From assembly GCA_964603985.1 (NCBI GenBank), contig CAZRXG010000003.1, positions 1 through 64,000 of the forward strand: a stretch of DNA of 64,000 nt. The letters are read 5' to 3'. This stretch comes from CAZRXG01 sp964603985 (lineage in GTDB: Bacteria; Chloroflexota; Anaerolineae; Aggregatilineales; UBA3940). The translations under genes were made by a program, and so were the position numbers. This document shows positions 50,822 to 60,131 of the stretch, piece after piece. The notes beneath the pieces were generated by a model, which was given only the letters and a program-made list of their open reading frames with translations, had not been told where the DNA came from and made no database searches. Within the stretch, counting starts at the first letter, position 1. The number at the start of each line of letters is the position of its first letter.

Positions 50822-52051
50822 TTATCTCCAAGCCCACGCCTTCAAAGCACGCGAAAGCGAAAAGTTCAAGTTCTCGTCGCGATAAGCGCGCTTGAGATGC
50901 AGGGCCGACCGCAGATAACTCAGCCAGGAAGCCCGGCCAGGCTCATAATCGAAGCGGCGCGTATAGGGGTGGAGATAGCTGCTTATGTAGTCAATTTCGG
51001 CCTGCGTGAGGGCCGACTTCCAGTGGTCAACCGAGGCGGATGACACACCTGTCTGGGAGAAACGCCGTTCGTAGCCGGTGTTCTGGGAGGCGGGCAGACC
51101 GGCAACGGTTGGTCTGAGCATGGCCTCATCGAACCGGATGCCCAGGAACCCGGCCACGCGCTCCATCACCTCGGCGGTGTCCTGTGCAACGTCCTCGTAC
51201 CGGACGGTGAGGCAGACATCCGGGCCGTGTCGCTCTGCCGCCCCGATCATCAACGCCCACCGCTTGCGGATCTCCTCAACCGTCCACTGGAAGTCAAAGC
51301 CATCGTACTTCTTCAGATAGCGGAACTTGGCCGAAGCTGTGATGCCGCGCGGGTCTCGGATGCAAAAAATGAATTTGGCCCTGGGGAAGGTCGTGAGAAT
51401 CTGATCGAGGTAGTAGATATTGGCGGGTGTTTTCTCGACCCAGTGCACCACCTGTTGAGTTTTCCCGGTGGGCACCTGTCCGGCTATGAAGTAGGCGTGG
51501 ACCATTGCCCTGACCAGGCTAGCATCGGCGCGCGGTAGCTGCTCGAGGCGCTGCCGGTAAGCGGCCACCAGGTTCAGGTAGGGCCGGACATCGCTGTGAC
51601 CGGCGCTCAACAGCCAGTTGGGGCCACCACCGAGGTTGTACGTAATCAACTGCTCCAGGCTATTGCTCAGTACCCCATCGCGCCGCTCTTCATAAGACAG
51701 CTCGGTCCACCTCTGCAAGAGCACGAACAGTGTCCCTTCCGGGGGGAACACCATCAGTTGTGGATGCCCATCGAGCAAGTGGCGAAGCAGGGTCGTGCCG
51801 GATTTACCGGTCCCGGCAATGAAAACCGGATAGTCCAGAATGGCAAGCGCATGCTCTGCGCTATCAGAGCCGGAAATGTCGGGCGTACTCGCCTGGACTG
51901 TCTGGAGCGCACGGACGAACTGTTTCAGGCTGTGCTGAAGGTGCCGGTAAGAGGAATGGCGAACACTCGGATAGAACTCAGTGTATGCAGCCATCGCCGC
52001 ATTGAGTTTATCCCCGGCTTCTATAAGTTGATCCATGTCAGCATCCGCCAT
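50822..52051 (-). CDS. Sulfotransferase family protein
   Basis: About 409 aa. The PAPS loop is PVFIAGTGKSGTTLLRHLLD (residues about 75-95) and the 3'-phosphate region is FIFCIRDPRGITASAKFRYL. A long helical N-terminus (MADADMDQLIEAGDKLNAAM) precedes it. Conserved RYEDVAQDT and the terminal AEIDYISSYLHPYTRRFDYE match the Sulfotransfer_3 group. The start at 52051 is chosen for AGGTGG eight bases upstream; the longer frame (52099) would overlap the preceding gene. Second sulfotransferase of the locus, so more than one position or sugar may be sulfated. Confidence 0.92.
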   Translation of the reverse strand: MADADMDQLIEAGDKLNAAMAAYTEFYPSVRHSSYRHLQHSLKQFVRALQTVQASTPDISGSDSAEHALAILDYPVFIAGTGKSGTTLLRHLLDGHPQLMVFPPEGTLFVLLQRWTELSYEERRDGVLSNSLEQLITYNLGGGPNWLLSAGHSDVRPYLNLVAAYRQRLEQLPRADASLVRAMVHAYFIAGQVPTGKTQQVVHWVEKTPANIYYLDQILTTFPRAKFIFCIRDPRGITASAKFRYLKKYDGFDFQWTVEEIRKRWALMIGAAERHGPDVCLTVRYEDVAQDTAEVMERVAGFLGIRFDEAMLRPTVAGLPASQNTGYERRFSQTGVSSASVDHWKSALTQAEIDYISSYLHPYTRRFDYEPGRASWLSYLRSALHLKRAYRDENLNFSLSRALKAWAWR

Positions 52052-52067
52052 CAGACGACCACCTGCA

Positions 52068-52976
52068 TCATGCCAGTACAGTCTCTTCTGCAAATGCAAT
52101 CCACTCTTCAGGATAAGTCCTCCCGGCTTTCTGGTAGCTACCGGCTGACTTACGCGTCCCGCGTGCCATATGAGCGTAGATCACGTTCCGGTCATCGTCA
52201 AACACACAGGGGGCATGCCGGAGGCGCGAGACCGGGTCATTCTCCGGGATCCACTTTGCCAGCTCCGGCTCGTTGTACGTATTGTGGCAGACGAACTCCT
52301 CGTAACCGTGGGCGCGGAGCGTGGCGCTGATGCGATCCCCGACATCGAGGCGGGGAAGAGCAGGCATGAAGCTCATGTCCAGTTGGCGGTACAGCGTGAA
52401 ATCAAACAATAATCCCAGCACGTGCAGCGCTCCAATCCGCTGGGGGTGCCTATCACGCAGCACCCCCACCGCCCGCACGCGCTCCGACAGCTTCGATTGC
52501 AGGTAGGCCAGCCAGTGATCGCGCAGGGCGAGCACGTCGTTGTGCATCACAAAGACCTGCTGCGTTGCCGGGTCAATCGCCCACACGCCCAATTCGAGGC
52601 CGATGGCGTTGGCGTAGCTGCCGACCGACATCTGCTCACCGCTGCTTACTTTGCGCAGGCCCAGCCGCGCCCACCAGCCGCGGCCCTCTTTGGGCACGGG
52701 TGGCGTGTGATTCAGCACCACGTTGACGCCCTCCAGGGAGCGCAGCCACTCGCTGCGCCCCGGCGGGGAGGCGTTATCGACGACCCACAGTTCGTAAGGG
52801 CCGGGCGTGTGCCGCAGAACCGACTCGATACAGACCCGTGTGATGTCCACGCCCACCCCGGTTGAGTTGTAGCAAACGGTGATCAGGCGCGGGGCTTCGG
52901 GCGGCTCCTCCCGGCGGCGAATAACCTCGACCTCGTATGGCAGCCCGGTGAGTCTGACCTTCTGTCTGGCGCTCAC
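52068..52976 (-). CDS. Glycosyltransferase family 2-like protein
   Basis: 302 aa. LITVCYNSTGVGVDITRVCI and YELWVVDNASPPGRSEWLRS are the first GT-A strand and the nucleotide-sugar contact; VFVMHNDVLALRDHWLAYLQ holds a DxD-like position (HND). The region GALHVLGLLFDFTLYRQLDM and RHAPCVFDDDRNVIYAHMAR are not typical of well-studied GT2 enzymes, so activity is likely but not certain. Starts at GTG (52976) with AAAGGAA upstream. Lies between the GT2 at 53055 and the sulfotransferase. Confidence 0.8.
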   Translation of the reverse strand: MSARQKVRLTGLPYEVEVIRRREEPPEAPRLITVCYNSTGVGVDITRVCIESVLRHTPGPYELWVVDNASPPGRSEWLRSLEGVNVVLNHTPPVPKEGRGWWARLGLRKVSSGEQMSVGSYANAIGLELGVWAIDPATQQVFVMHNDVLALRDHWLAYLQSKLSERVRAVGVLRDRHPQRIGALHVLGLLFDFTLYRQLDMSFMPALPRLDVGDRISATLRAHGYEEFVCHNTYNEPELAKWIPENDPVSRLRHAPCVFDDDRNVIYAHMARGTRKSAGSYQKAGRTYPEEWIAFAEETVLA

Positions 52977-53054
52977 GCTAAGACACCGGTTCCTTTCGCG
53001 TTCTGGTGGCTGGCACTGTAGGCTTCATTCCTCCGTTAAGCAGCAATTGTGGCG

Positions 53055-54008
53055 CTACTCCTGCTTCGGGCGCAGGATTTCACGCGCCAGGAACTTCCAG
53101 GCGCGCAGGCTGAAGGGCCAGGCTGTTACCGCGTAGCTCCACATCGGCCAGGCGTAGCGCGCCGCCGGGCCTCCCCACCACAAAAGTCGCTCCGCCCAGG
53201 CCACATAGTTGCGTGAGCGTTCGACCCGGCGAGCGATGGGATTCTTCCTGTACCGGGCGGCGATAGCAGCAGCGGCGGCCCCGGCGTCGGTCTGCTCCTC
53301 GCCGTGTTCGACCCGCTCGGCGGCGAGCTGGCGGGCCAGGTCGGCGTAGGCGTTCTGCTCGGAATTGCGTGCGACGCTCGCCATGCGCGCACTGAAGCGC
53401 ATCTTGTAGAGTGTCTCCGACAGGTTGGCAGCGCGGTGCTCCTCCACCAGGCGTAGCCAGAGATCGTAGTCCTGCGCCAGACGGAAAACCTCACGATACC
53501 CGCCCGACCCAAGCAGCGTATCGCGGCGGGCCATCACCGAGCCGTGCCCGAAGCTGTTCTTCGTCTTGAGCCGCTCGACGATTTCGTCGTGACCGGTCGG
53601 GTACTCAAAGTGCCGGATGGTGTTTCCTGCCGCATCAACCCAATCGACCTGCGTCCCGACCAGTGCAACGTCGGGGTGGCCTTCGAGAAAGTCTACCTGC
53701 TTCTCCAGGCGGTCGGGCAGTGAGGTGTCCTCGGCGTCATGGCGGGCAATGTAGCGGCCCTGGGCCATCTCTAACGCCGCGTTCAGTGAGGGCGTCTGGC
53801 CCTTGTTGGTCGCGTTGCGGTGTGCCCGCACACGCGAAAGCTCCAGGTGCGAGATTGCCTCCCACGTCTGGTCAGTCGAACCGTCGTCGATGAGGATCAG
53901 CTCAAAGTCGCGGAACGTCTGGTGCTGCACACTTTCGAGCGTGCGCGCCAGCCCATCACCGGCGTTGTAGACGGTCGTCACGATGCTGACGAGCGGGCTG
54001 TCAGGCAA
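53055..54008 (-). CDS. Glycosyltransferase family 2
   Basis: 317 aa. Classic GT-A start PLVSIVTTVYNAGDGLARTL, then FELILIDDGSTDQTWEAISH, the metal-binding region in YIARHDAEDTSLPDRLEKQV (DAED for DxD) and GSVMARRDTLLGSGGYREVF. The C-terminal 80 residues are helical and basic, probably for membrane contact. The TTG start at 54008 is supported by GAGGAG seven bases upstream and lies within the end of the preceding gene (8-base overlap). Confidence 0.93.
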   Translation of the reverse strand: MPDSPLVSIVTTVYNAGDGLARTLESVQHQTFRDFELILIDDGSTDQTWEAISHLELSRVRAHRNATNKGQTPSLNAALEMAQGRYIARHDAEDTSLPDRLEKQVDFLEGHPDVALVGTQVDWVDAAGNTIRHFEYPTGHDEIVERLKTKNSFGHGSVMARRDTLLGSGGYREVFRLAQDYDLWLRLVEEHRAANLSETLYKMRFSARMASVARNSEQNAYADLARQLAAERVEHGEEQTDAGAAAAAIAARYRKNPIARRVERSRNYVAWAERLLWWGGPAARYAWPMWSYAVTAWPFSLRAWKFLAREILRPKQE

Positions 54009-55131
54009 GGCCCATCTCCTCGTAGACAGCCACCTCCCGCGTCAGGACGCTCTCAATCGAAAAGTGGTCGATGACGAACTCGCGGGCGGCCTGCCCGATC
54101 CGGACTCTCAGGTCAGAGTCGCGCAGGAGCTTTTCCAACCCGCGCCGCAACGCCTGGGGAGAGGTATCCTCGCACAGCCAGCCTGTTTCGCGGTGCCGGA
54201 TCACCGATGCGCTGCCCTGAACCTTCGTGGCGATGACGGGAACGCCGGTCGCCATTGCTTCGAGCAGAACCTTGGGCAGGCCCTCATACAGAGAGGGCAG
54301 AGCGAAGACCTCACACTCGGCCAGCAGGGGAGGCAGCTCCTCATGCGGGATCTGGCCCAGCATCTCAACCGCCACGCCGCGCTCGGCTGCCAGCGCAAGC
54401 AGCTTCTCTCGATCCGGGCCGTCGCCCACCAGCCGCAGGCGAACGTTCTTCAAACCGGCCATGGCCTCGATCAGGGCCGGCAGGTTCTTCTGGGGGGCGA
54501 GGCGTCCCACAAAGCACACCAGCCCTGGCTCGCAGGTTACGTCTTCACGCGGTACGAATAAGTCCGTATCGACAAAGTTAGGGATGACGATGACCTTGTC
54601 TGACGGGAGCGCATACCAGCGCCGGGCGTAAAGCGCATCCTCGTAAGTCGGCAGGAAGACCCGCTCCGCCTGGTGGAACATCAGCAGTTCACGACGCCAC
54701 AGACCGAAGCGCGCACGCGCCGAAATCGGCCTGTTGGAGACGAAGCGCGAGAGCAGATAGCCTCCTCGCACGATGGCCCGCGCGCCGCTCAGGGCAGCCG
54801 AGCGAAGCGCCGCCTGAGCGCCCTTGATCTGGTTGCTCTTGACGAGCGCCACGCCGTCCAGTTGGGGCCGGTACAACTCCGGGGCACGCTGCACAAATAT
54901 CCCGGAAGGAAGCTGATCCGGGTTGTTCAAAACCCGAATCCCCGCCAGCGGCCCGGCAAGCGACAAATCCTCCTCACCGCCGTAAGTGATGAACGTCACC
55001 GGCCCGATATGCTCGGAGAGACGCTGGTAGTAAGACACCTCGCGTTGGAGGATGCCTGCCCGGTGCCAATCGGCGAGGGAGACACCCAGGGTGAAAAAGA
55101 GCGCCAGCCCGCGCCGGTTATCCTGTGTCAT
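54001..55131 (-). CDS. Glycosyltransferase family 4
   Basis: 376 aa. GT-B fold with ALFFTLGVSLADWHRAGILQ at the N-terminus, KVIVIPNFVDTDLFVPREDV in the linker, LVCFVGRLAPQKNLPALIEA opening the donor domain, EMLGQIPHEELPPLLAECEV and FALPSLYEGLPKVLLEAMAT (EX7E motif). Retaining transferase, cytoplasmic. CAGGAAATACCACC precedes the ATG. Next upstream is the multi-spanning membrane protein with a 62-base gap. Confidence 0.94.
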   Translation of the reverse strand: MTQDNRRGLALFFTLGVSLADWHRAGILQREVSYYQRLSEHIGPVTFITYGGEEDLSLAGPLAGIRVLNNPDQLPSGIFVQRAPELYRPQLDGVALVKSNQIKGAQAALRSAALSGARAIVRGGYLLSRFVSNRPISARARFGLWRRELLMFHQAERVFLPTYEDALYARRWYALPSDKVIVIPNFVDTDLFVPREDVTCEPGLVCFVGRLAPQKNLPALIEAMAGLKNVRLRLVGDGPDREKLLALAAERGVAVEMLGQIPHEELPPLLAECEVFALPSLYEGLPKVLLEAMATGVPVIATKVQGSASVIRHRETGWLCEDTSPQALRRGLEKLLRDSDLRVRIGQAAREFVIDHFSIESVLTREVAVYEEMGLA

Positions 55132-55193
55132 GGTGGTATTTCCTGCGAAACTCGTTTTGTTGATACATCACATCGCCAATGCTACCGGGTGGA

Positions 55194-56636
55194 CTAGTAC
55201 TCCGGCCCGGTGCGCGCCAGCAAACGGGCGAACTTACTCAGCAGAGCCGGAAGCTCATTAAAGGCCGGGGCCCAGACGAAGGCTTTAGAGACCGAGTGAT
55301 ACCCCCAGGCAATGGGTGTGTCGACGAGAAAGAACAGCGCGATAAACACGTTAAATACCCAGGTTGCCCGGGGGCTGCGCTTCAACGCCCAACCGGATAA
55401 CCGCCGGGCTGCCGCAACCAGCCCGACTGCGGCAAGCGGGTAGATGACAAAGAACGCGTCAAAGGTGAACTTTTGCCCACCGGCGGGATGTCCGACTATA
55501 ACCGAGAAACCTAAAACGGCCAGAAACCCCAACGCGGCCAGATGTCTCTGGCTGGCCGGGAGCGCGTCTCTTTCGACAATGCAGCCCCAGGCAGCCATTA
55601 ACAGCACGGTGAGCGAGAAGGCACCGAACAGGCCACCCAGCATACTGCTCGCCTGCTCCGCCGCATAGGGATAGATCCCTCCCAGGTTCCCCCCCGTTAT
55701 CATATCCAGTGCCCAGACGCCCTGCCGGTAGACGGTCACGTCGTGGTTGTAGTAGCTCAACCCCATCAGCCGCAGGATGCCCATCCACACGAACATGGGG
55801 ACGAGGAACAGGACGAAAGACCCGCCCAAAACCCGCCAGCGCCGACGGTAGATCGCCCACAGCCAGCAGGCAAACATGATGTCGTACTGCGTCTTGCCCA
55901 GCATGAGCGTACCGGCGGCCAGCGAGACGCCGAGGATCTGTTTCCAGGTTGGCTGCTCGTCGCCCAGCAACCACTTATCGAACAGGTTGAGGATGATGAC
56001 GATCGCTGCAAAGCCCACTATGCGGGTTGAGACCGTGTTGATGGCAATGAACCACTTGGGGGACAGGACAAACATCAACGCTGCGGTGAAGCTAACCGCT
56101 GCCGAAAAATGCCGTTGCAGCCACGTGTAGAAGACCTGAACGCTGATCACCAGCAGCACGAAGTTCGTGAACAGCATCGAGAGGAATGTCAGACGCAGTG
56201 CCGTCGGTTCGGTCAGGGCGCTGCGCCAGTCCGGCCACCTGGCGATCAGCGTTACCACGTGGGGGATAATCGAGCTGACGGCGGGATAGAGGGGACGGTA
56301 GCGGTAGGACACTGCGTCGAGGGGATCATCGTACAGGCTCTGGGGGAAGTAACGGGTGAACCTCAGGTACGAGTTGACATCCACGTTGAACTGCTCGTAG
56401 CGGGCGTAGACGTTGGGGGCCTCCGTCCCGGCATCCTGGCGGGTATCAAAGTCGAAGCTCGCAGTGCCGTGCCGCCCGACGGCAAAGGGCAGGATCAGCG
56501 TGGCGATGCCGAACATGGCGACGGACAGCAGCGCCAGAACCCACCTGCGCCAGTGCATCCTTGCGCTGGCCGAGATCGCCGATTTCATCTGCTCAAATGG
56601 CTTGGTTGGACGGCTTGGCTGCTCAGCAGTTTCCAT
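55194..56636 (-). CDS. Polytopic membrane protein, GT-C-like
   Basis: 480 aa with about ten membrane segments. After the first helix (WRRWVLALLSVAMFGIATLI) there is an extracytoplasmic loop of roughly 90 residues (DFDTRQDAGTEAPNVYARYE) followed by regularly spaced hydrophobic segments (FTAALMFVLSPKWFIAINTV, RIVGFAAIVIILNLFDKWLL). The loop with acidic pairs resembles GT-C polyprenyl-sugar glycosyltransferases, but the diagnostic motif is not clear. It may also be an uncharacterised glycan-processing membrane protein. Start ATG at 56636 with AAAGGGCAAGCC. Confidence 0.78.
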   Translation of the reverse strand: METAEQPSRPTKPFEQMKSAISASARMHWRRWVLALLSVAMFGIATLILPFAVGRHGTASFDFDTRQDAGTEAPNVYARYEQFNVDVNSYLRFTRYFPQSLYDDPLDAVSYRYRPLYPAVSSIIPHVVTLIARWPDWRSALTEPTALRLTFLSMLFTNFVLLVISVQVFYTWLQRHFSAAVSFTAALMFVLSPKWFIAINTVSTRIVGFAAIVIILNLFDKWLLGDEQPTWKQILGVSLAAGTLMLGKTQYDIMFACWLWAIYRRRWRVLGGSFVLFLVPMFVWMGILRLMGLSYYNHDVTVYRQGVWALDMITGGNLGGIYPYAAEQASSMLGGLFGAFSLTVLLMAAWGCIVERDALPASQRHLAALGFLAVLGFSVIVGHPAGGQKFTFDAFFVIYPLAAVGLVAAARRLSGWALKRSPRATWVFNVFIALFFLVDTPIAWGYHSVSKAFVWAPAFNELPALLSKFARLLARTGPEY

Positions 56637-56678
56637 GGCTTGCCCTTTGTTTCCAGACCGGGGTGGAATGTTGCCAAC

Positions 56679-57809
56679 TCACAAGGTGAAATTATACAAC
56701 AGTCGAGCGTACTTATCCGCGATCACCGACCAATCGTAGGCCAGGGCCGTGCGGCGAGCAGCCACAGCGATCTCGGCGGCCAATCCGGGATCGTCGAGCA
56801 GGCTCCGCGCTGCGGCCACCAGGCCCTCTACGTCCTCCAGGTCGGCCAACATCCCGTTTTCGCCGTGCCGGATCGCATCCTTGGGGATGCCCATGCGCGT
56901 CGAGACGACCGGCACGCCGCTCGCCATGGCCTCCAGGAGGGCCATGGGGCCGCCTTCGTCGCGGGATGTGATCAGGTATAGATCAAGTGCGTGGTAATAA
57001 GGAGCCAGCTCTGTCAGGCTGGGCAGCACATCGTGACGATAAGGAATCCCGGCTCGTTGTAAGCGTTCGATAACGTATCCGCGTGACGGGGTCGTCAGGA
57101 GCACATAGAGCGGGTAATGCTCCGCCAGCCGCTCCAGCGCACCAATCAAAACATCCGGCCCCTTAACCCACTTCATCTCGCGGCTGGTGTTGTCCCATCC
57201 CGGACTGTCTTTTTGAAACGAACCAATACAGATCGCTTCGTCCGGCACGCCCAGGTGGTCTCGCGCGGCAGATCGCTCGGCGGCGGTCGGGGGATGGAAA
57301 TTTCGGGTGTCGACGCCCAACGGGATGTGGACGATCTTGCCCGGATCGACGCCCTGGCCGATCAGGTAGTCACGTGCCATCGTGGTCTGCACTTTGATAC
57401 GGGCCAGATGGCGTTCCCCCTCGCGCATGTTAACCAATTGTATCTGGACGTTTGGGTCTGGATTGCCGGGCAGGCCATGAGTCCAGGTAAGCAGCAGGCG
57501 GTTAGAGGGATGGGCATGTTCGAAGGCTCTATTTTTGAGGTAGATCGGCGGCGCTGCAAAGTGCATGATACAGTTCCGGTAGCCCCGATAACTGGTTGCG
57601 ATCCGAATCAGGTAGCGATCACGAATATGATCGGCGATCCGGTAGCCCACCTCGTCGATCACCCACCCGGCCCCATCCGACACGTATACAACCGCCGGAC
57701 GCGAGGCCACACTCGCGCCCAGCGAAAATACCGCGCCTGGTACCGGCTCAAAGAGCCGGTGGGCACGTCTTGCAATTCCCACCCGAATGCGGTGTGCAAG
57801 TGCATCCAT
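56679..57809 (-). CDS. Glycosyltransferase family 4
   Basis: About 376 aa from the ATG at 57809 (MDALAHRIRVGIARRAHRL). A promoter at 57861-57889 would begin RNA near 57854, so the longer in-frame start at 57950 is excluded. PAVVYVSDGAGWVIDEVGYR opens the first domain, then KIVHIPLGVDTRNFHPP, CIGSFQKDSPGWDNTSREMK with WVKGPDVLIGALERLAEHYP, and YLITSRDEGGPMALLEAMAS (EX7E motif region). GGAG lies eleven bases before the ATG. First gene of the long glycan operon. Confidence 0.9.
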   Translation of the reverse strand: MDALAHRIRVGIARRAHRLFEPVPGAVFSLGASVASRPAVVYVSDGAGWVIDEVGYRIADHIRDRYLIRIATSYRGYRNCIMHFAAPPIYLKNRAFEHAHPSNRLLLTWTHGLPGNPDPNVQIQLVNMREGERHLARIKVQTTMARDYLIGQGVDPGKIVHIPLGVDTRNFHPPTAAERSAARDHLGVPDEAICIGSFQKDSPGWDNTSREMKWVKGPDVLIGALERLAEHYPLYVLLTTPSRGYVIERLQRAGIPYRHDVLPSLTELAPYYHALDLYLITSRDEGGPMALLEAMASGVPVVSTRMGIPKDAIRHGENGMLADLEDVEGLVAAARSLLDDPGLAAEIAVAARRTALAYDWSVIADKYARLLYNFTL

Positions 57810-57860
57810 CCAATAAGGTGCTCCAGCGTAAACCGGTTGGCAGTAGTTCAGGTGGAGAGC

Positions 57861-57889
57861 ATTGTAGCGAGGCGCACTTCGCGGTGCAA
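57861..57889 (-). promoter_or_regulatory. Promoter of the glycan operon
   Basis: Minus strand: TTGCAC (57889-57884), exactly 17 bases, TACAAT (57866-57861). It would read into the GT4 gene at 57809 and, with only short gaps, probably through to 45539. Confidence 0.6.
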
Positions 57890-57939
57890 GCTCATCATGT
57901 GGAGCATTTTCGCCAATAAAAAAACAAGGCGGGCGTTTG

Positions 57940-59031
57940 TCAGGGGACACCCAACAGCCGCACGGCTACCAAAGTAAGAACGACACCCAGGAAAACGCCA
58001 GCACCAACACCTACCACCACGTACGCCCTTCGACGCAGCTTCGGCATAAGCCGGTGCACTGAAGTGCGCCACTGCCTCTTCCAGTGATACCTACCGTATT
58101 CATTCGGGCGGATTTGTTCGGGCAAATAACCAATTTCTGCCATCTCAAAACCCAGGCGACGTTCAACTGCGCGTACCTGGTCGGATGTAAGCGCTTGCCG
58201 CCAGCGGTCAACCCCCGCAGTACTGATACCATTTTGGACATCGTCAAAGGATGAGTTTGAGGAGAAATCCTGCCCAAACAGCATGGGTCTCAGCAAAACA
58301 TCCTCAAATTCAATGTTGAGGAATTCGGCAATGCTGCGGAGGGTAGCTTCAGGATCCAGACATAGATCTTCGTAACGAACAATATGCGCGGGATAGCGAG
58401 TCTGGAGATCCTGAACAGCTTCAAAATGCTCACGCCAGTGTTCTATATGGTACTCAACAAGACTACGGGGTTCGCTGCGAATACGTGAGGCGACAAAAGC
58501 CCTTGGATCACGGAGCAAAAACAGAAGATGGGGGGGATGTGTTTGAAAGATTTGCTCAACAGCCAGGAATGTGGCTGCGCTATTGGCGGGCTTGGAGACC
58601 ACAAACTCACAATTCGCTTTGCCCATGTGCTCGGCTAAAGTTCGGTAGTAGGTGGCGATCACATCATATACTGTTTTGACCCGCAAAAGCCCCGGATCGT
58701 CGGGATCGGACAGGCGGCGTATGAAATCGACATCAAATTTTACAAAGTCGAAGGATGGTATTTCAATTCGGGAGCCGTGCGGTATCCCTATCCCCCCTAA
58801 TTGACTCATAAACTTGAGAGCGTGGTAGCGAGTTGAATAGGAAATCAGCCGGTAAAGGTGAATCGGCCTGTTCCTACTTAAGGCTCGCTCGTATTCAGGA
58901 AGTGTTTTGGGAAGTCCGCCTATCCAGTTATCCTCAAAACCAGATACGAGTATTCTGGTGTGCCCTGTTAAAAGGCTGAGCAGCAGATGGGTTCCACTGC
59001 GGTTAACGCCAAGTACAAAAGCCAACTTCAT
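57940..59031 (-). CDS. Membrane-anchored sulfotransferase family protein
   Basis: About 363 aa from the ATG at 59031. The PAPS loop starts almost at the N-terminus: MKLAFVLGVNRSGTHLLLSL. The 3'-phosphate region is HLLFLLRDPRAFVASRIRSE. The acceptor-side helix is HIVRYEDLCLDPEATLRSIA, followed by EFLNIEFEDVLLRPML. Unlike the other two it ends with a membrane helix (YVVVGVGAGVFLGVVLTLVA), so it would act at the inner membrane surface. DNA here is visibly less GC-rich than in neighbouring genes. An upstream in-frame start at 59085 is not supported by a ribosome site. Confidence 0.9.
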   Translation of the reverse strand: MKLAFVLGVNRSGTHLLLSLLTGHTRILVSGFEDNWIGGLPKTLPEYERALSRNRPIHLYRLISYSTRYHALKFMSQLGGIGIPHGSRIEIPSFDFVKFDVDFIRRLSDPDDPGLLRVKTVYDVIATYYRTLAEHMGKANCEFVVSKPANSAATFLAVEQIFQTHPPHLLFLLRDPRAFVASRIRSEPRSLVEYHIEHWREHFEAVQDLQTRYPAHIVRYEDLCLDPEATLRSIAEFLNIEFEDVLLRPMLFGQDFSSNSSFDDVQNGISTAGVDRWRQALTSDQVRAVERRLGFEMAEIGYLPEQIRPNEYGRYHWKRQWRTSVHRLMPKLRRRAYVVVGVGAGVFLGVVLTLVAVRLLGVP

Positions 59032-60131
59032 GATTTTGCTCTCCGAACAGTAGAAAGTGGACACGGGTAATTTTATCAGATGCACCCCTTCCTGCCGACT
59101 GGACGCAGATGTGCCCCACCCTGCTAAAACCGGTTTCGGGGTCGTTCACAAACCCCCGTGCTGGCGGCTTTTTTGTTTTACCCCCCACATCCTGCGGCAT
59201 TACCTTTCCCGGCAGCACTGCAAGACGACGTGTATGTGAAAAACCGCGCAAGCAGGACGTGAATTTGCTTGTTTAGTGAGCCAATATGAGCCGCAAAATG
59301 TCACTTTTAGCCATTTTTGTTGGCAATTGAGTGGCGAAACGAGATGTTTTCGTCGAACACTTGTGCGTGCACGCTACTCCGTGGGACTACCCCTTTCCCG
59401 GCGGAATTGTCTCAAAACGCTTGACACATCCTGTTCGGATAAACCATAATATATGAAAGCGCCACCCTGCCGCATCGTTGGGAACCGACGATCGGAGCGT
59501 CTCACCACTGCCCGGCTTCACGTCACTTCACCGTGTGCACGGATCAACGTTGCGGGCAGAGAATACATAGCAGGCGGTCCAGGTGGATGCCTCTCCGGGC
59601 CGTTCGCGCGAGCACAGGTTGTCCATGCCGACTGTGTCAGTCCACAAATTGTTTTCGGGCAGAGAAGGAAGTAGATCATAACCCGCTCCACATGGCTACG
59701 TGTAACTCTTATTGTCGAGAGTGTATTTCACCCTTTAAGGCGTGTTGTTCATCTTGCTGTACCCGACAATGCCGGAACCCTGTCCCACCTCGCTCCCGAC
59801 CGCGCGTACACCACGTTTCAAGGGCTGTGTGCACTGCTGATGCAGGCTTTCTTGCCAAGTTTCCGGGGACAGTTTGGGTCAATGGGGGCCATTTCACTTT
59901 GCAGCCATGATGGAGAAAATCAGCCTTAATCAGAAGAATTGGCGCAGCAAAATCGGGCCTGCAGCCAGAGGCTGTGTCTCTTCTTCACACTGGCGAAAGT
60001 CCAATACCGAGAGCACCAAGAGGAGGTGATGTCGGACGCGATTCGATAGATAGTGAGACACCGGCAATGAGACAAGCTGGCTGTGCCAGATTGCCTTATA
60101 GCGATTTCCGTCTATCAGGAGGAAGAGAATC
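59032..60131. other. 1.1-kb stretch without a convincing gene; contains an orphan promoter
   Basis: AT-richer than the surroundings. A near-consensus plus-strand promoter lies at 59421-59450. Downstream, frames are short and dense with stops; 59675-59929 (plus) is open for 84 codons, reads VHLAVPDNAGTLSHLAP and LPSFRGQFGSMGAISL, but has no good start, so it may be a gene remnant. A T-run (CTTTTTTG near 59168) has no clean stem. It could be a long leader of the livJ-like gene, an unrecognised RNA gene, or decayed coding DNA. Confidence 0.5.
59421..59450 (+). promoter_or_regulatory. Near-consensus promoter in the gene-poor region
   Basis: Perfect TTGACA at 59421-59426, 18 bases, CATAAT at 59445-59450 (continuing ATATATG). 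Start expected near 59457, 675 bases before the substrate-binding protein gene, which has no other clear promoter. Confidence 0.7.

Noticed and set aside
59453..59674. 73-codon frame just after the orphan promoter
   Set aside because: Its ATG lies upstream of the predicted transcript start, has no ribosome site, and the composition is unlike the neighbouring proteins.
59675..59929. 84-codon open stretch that reads protein-like
   Set aside because: No start codon with a ribosome site and no family recognised; kept only as a possible remnant in the intergenic entry.
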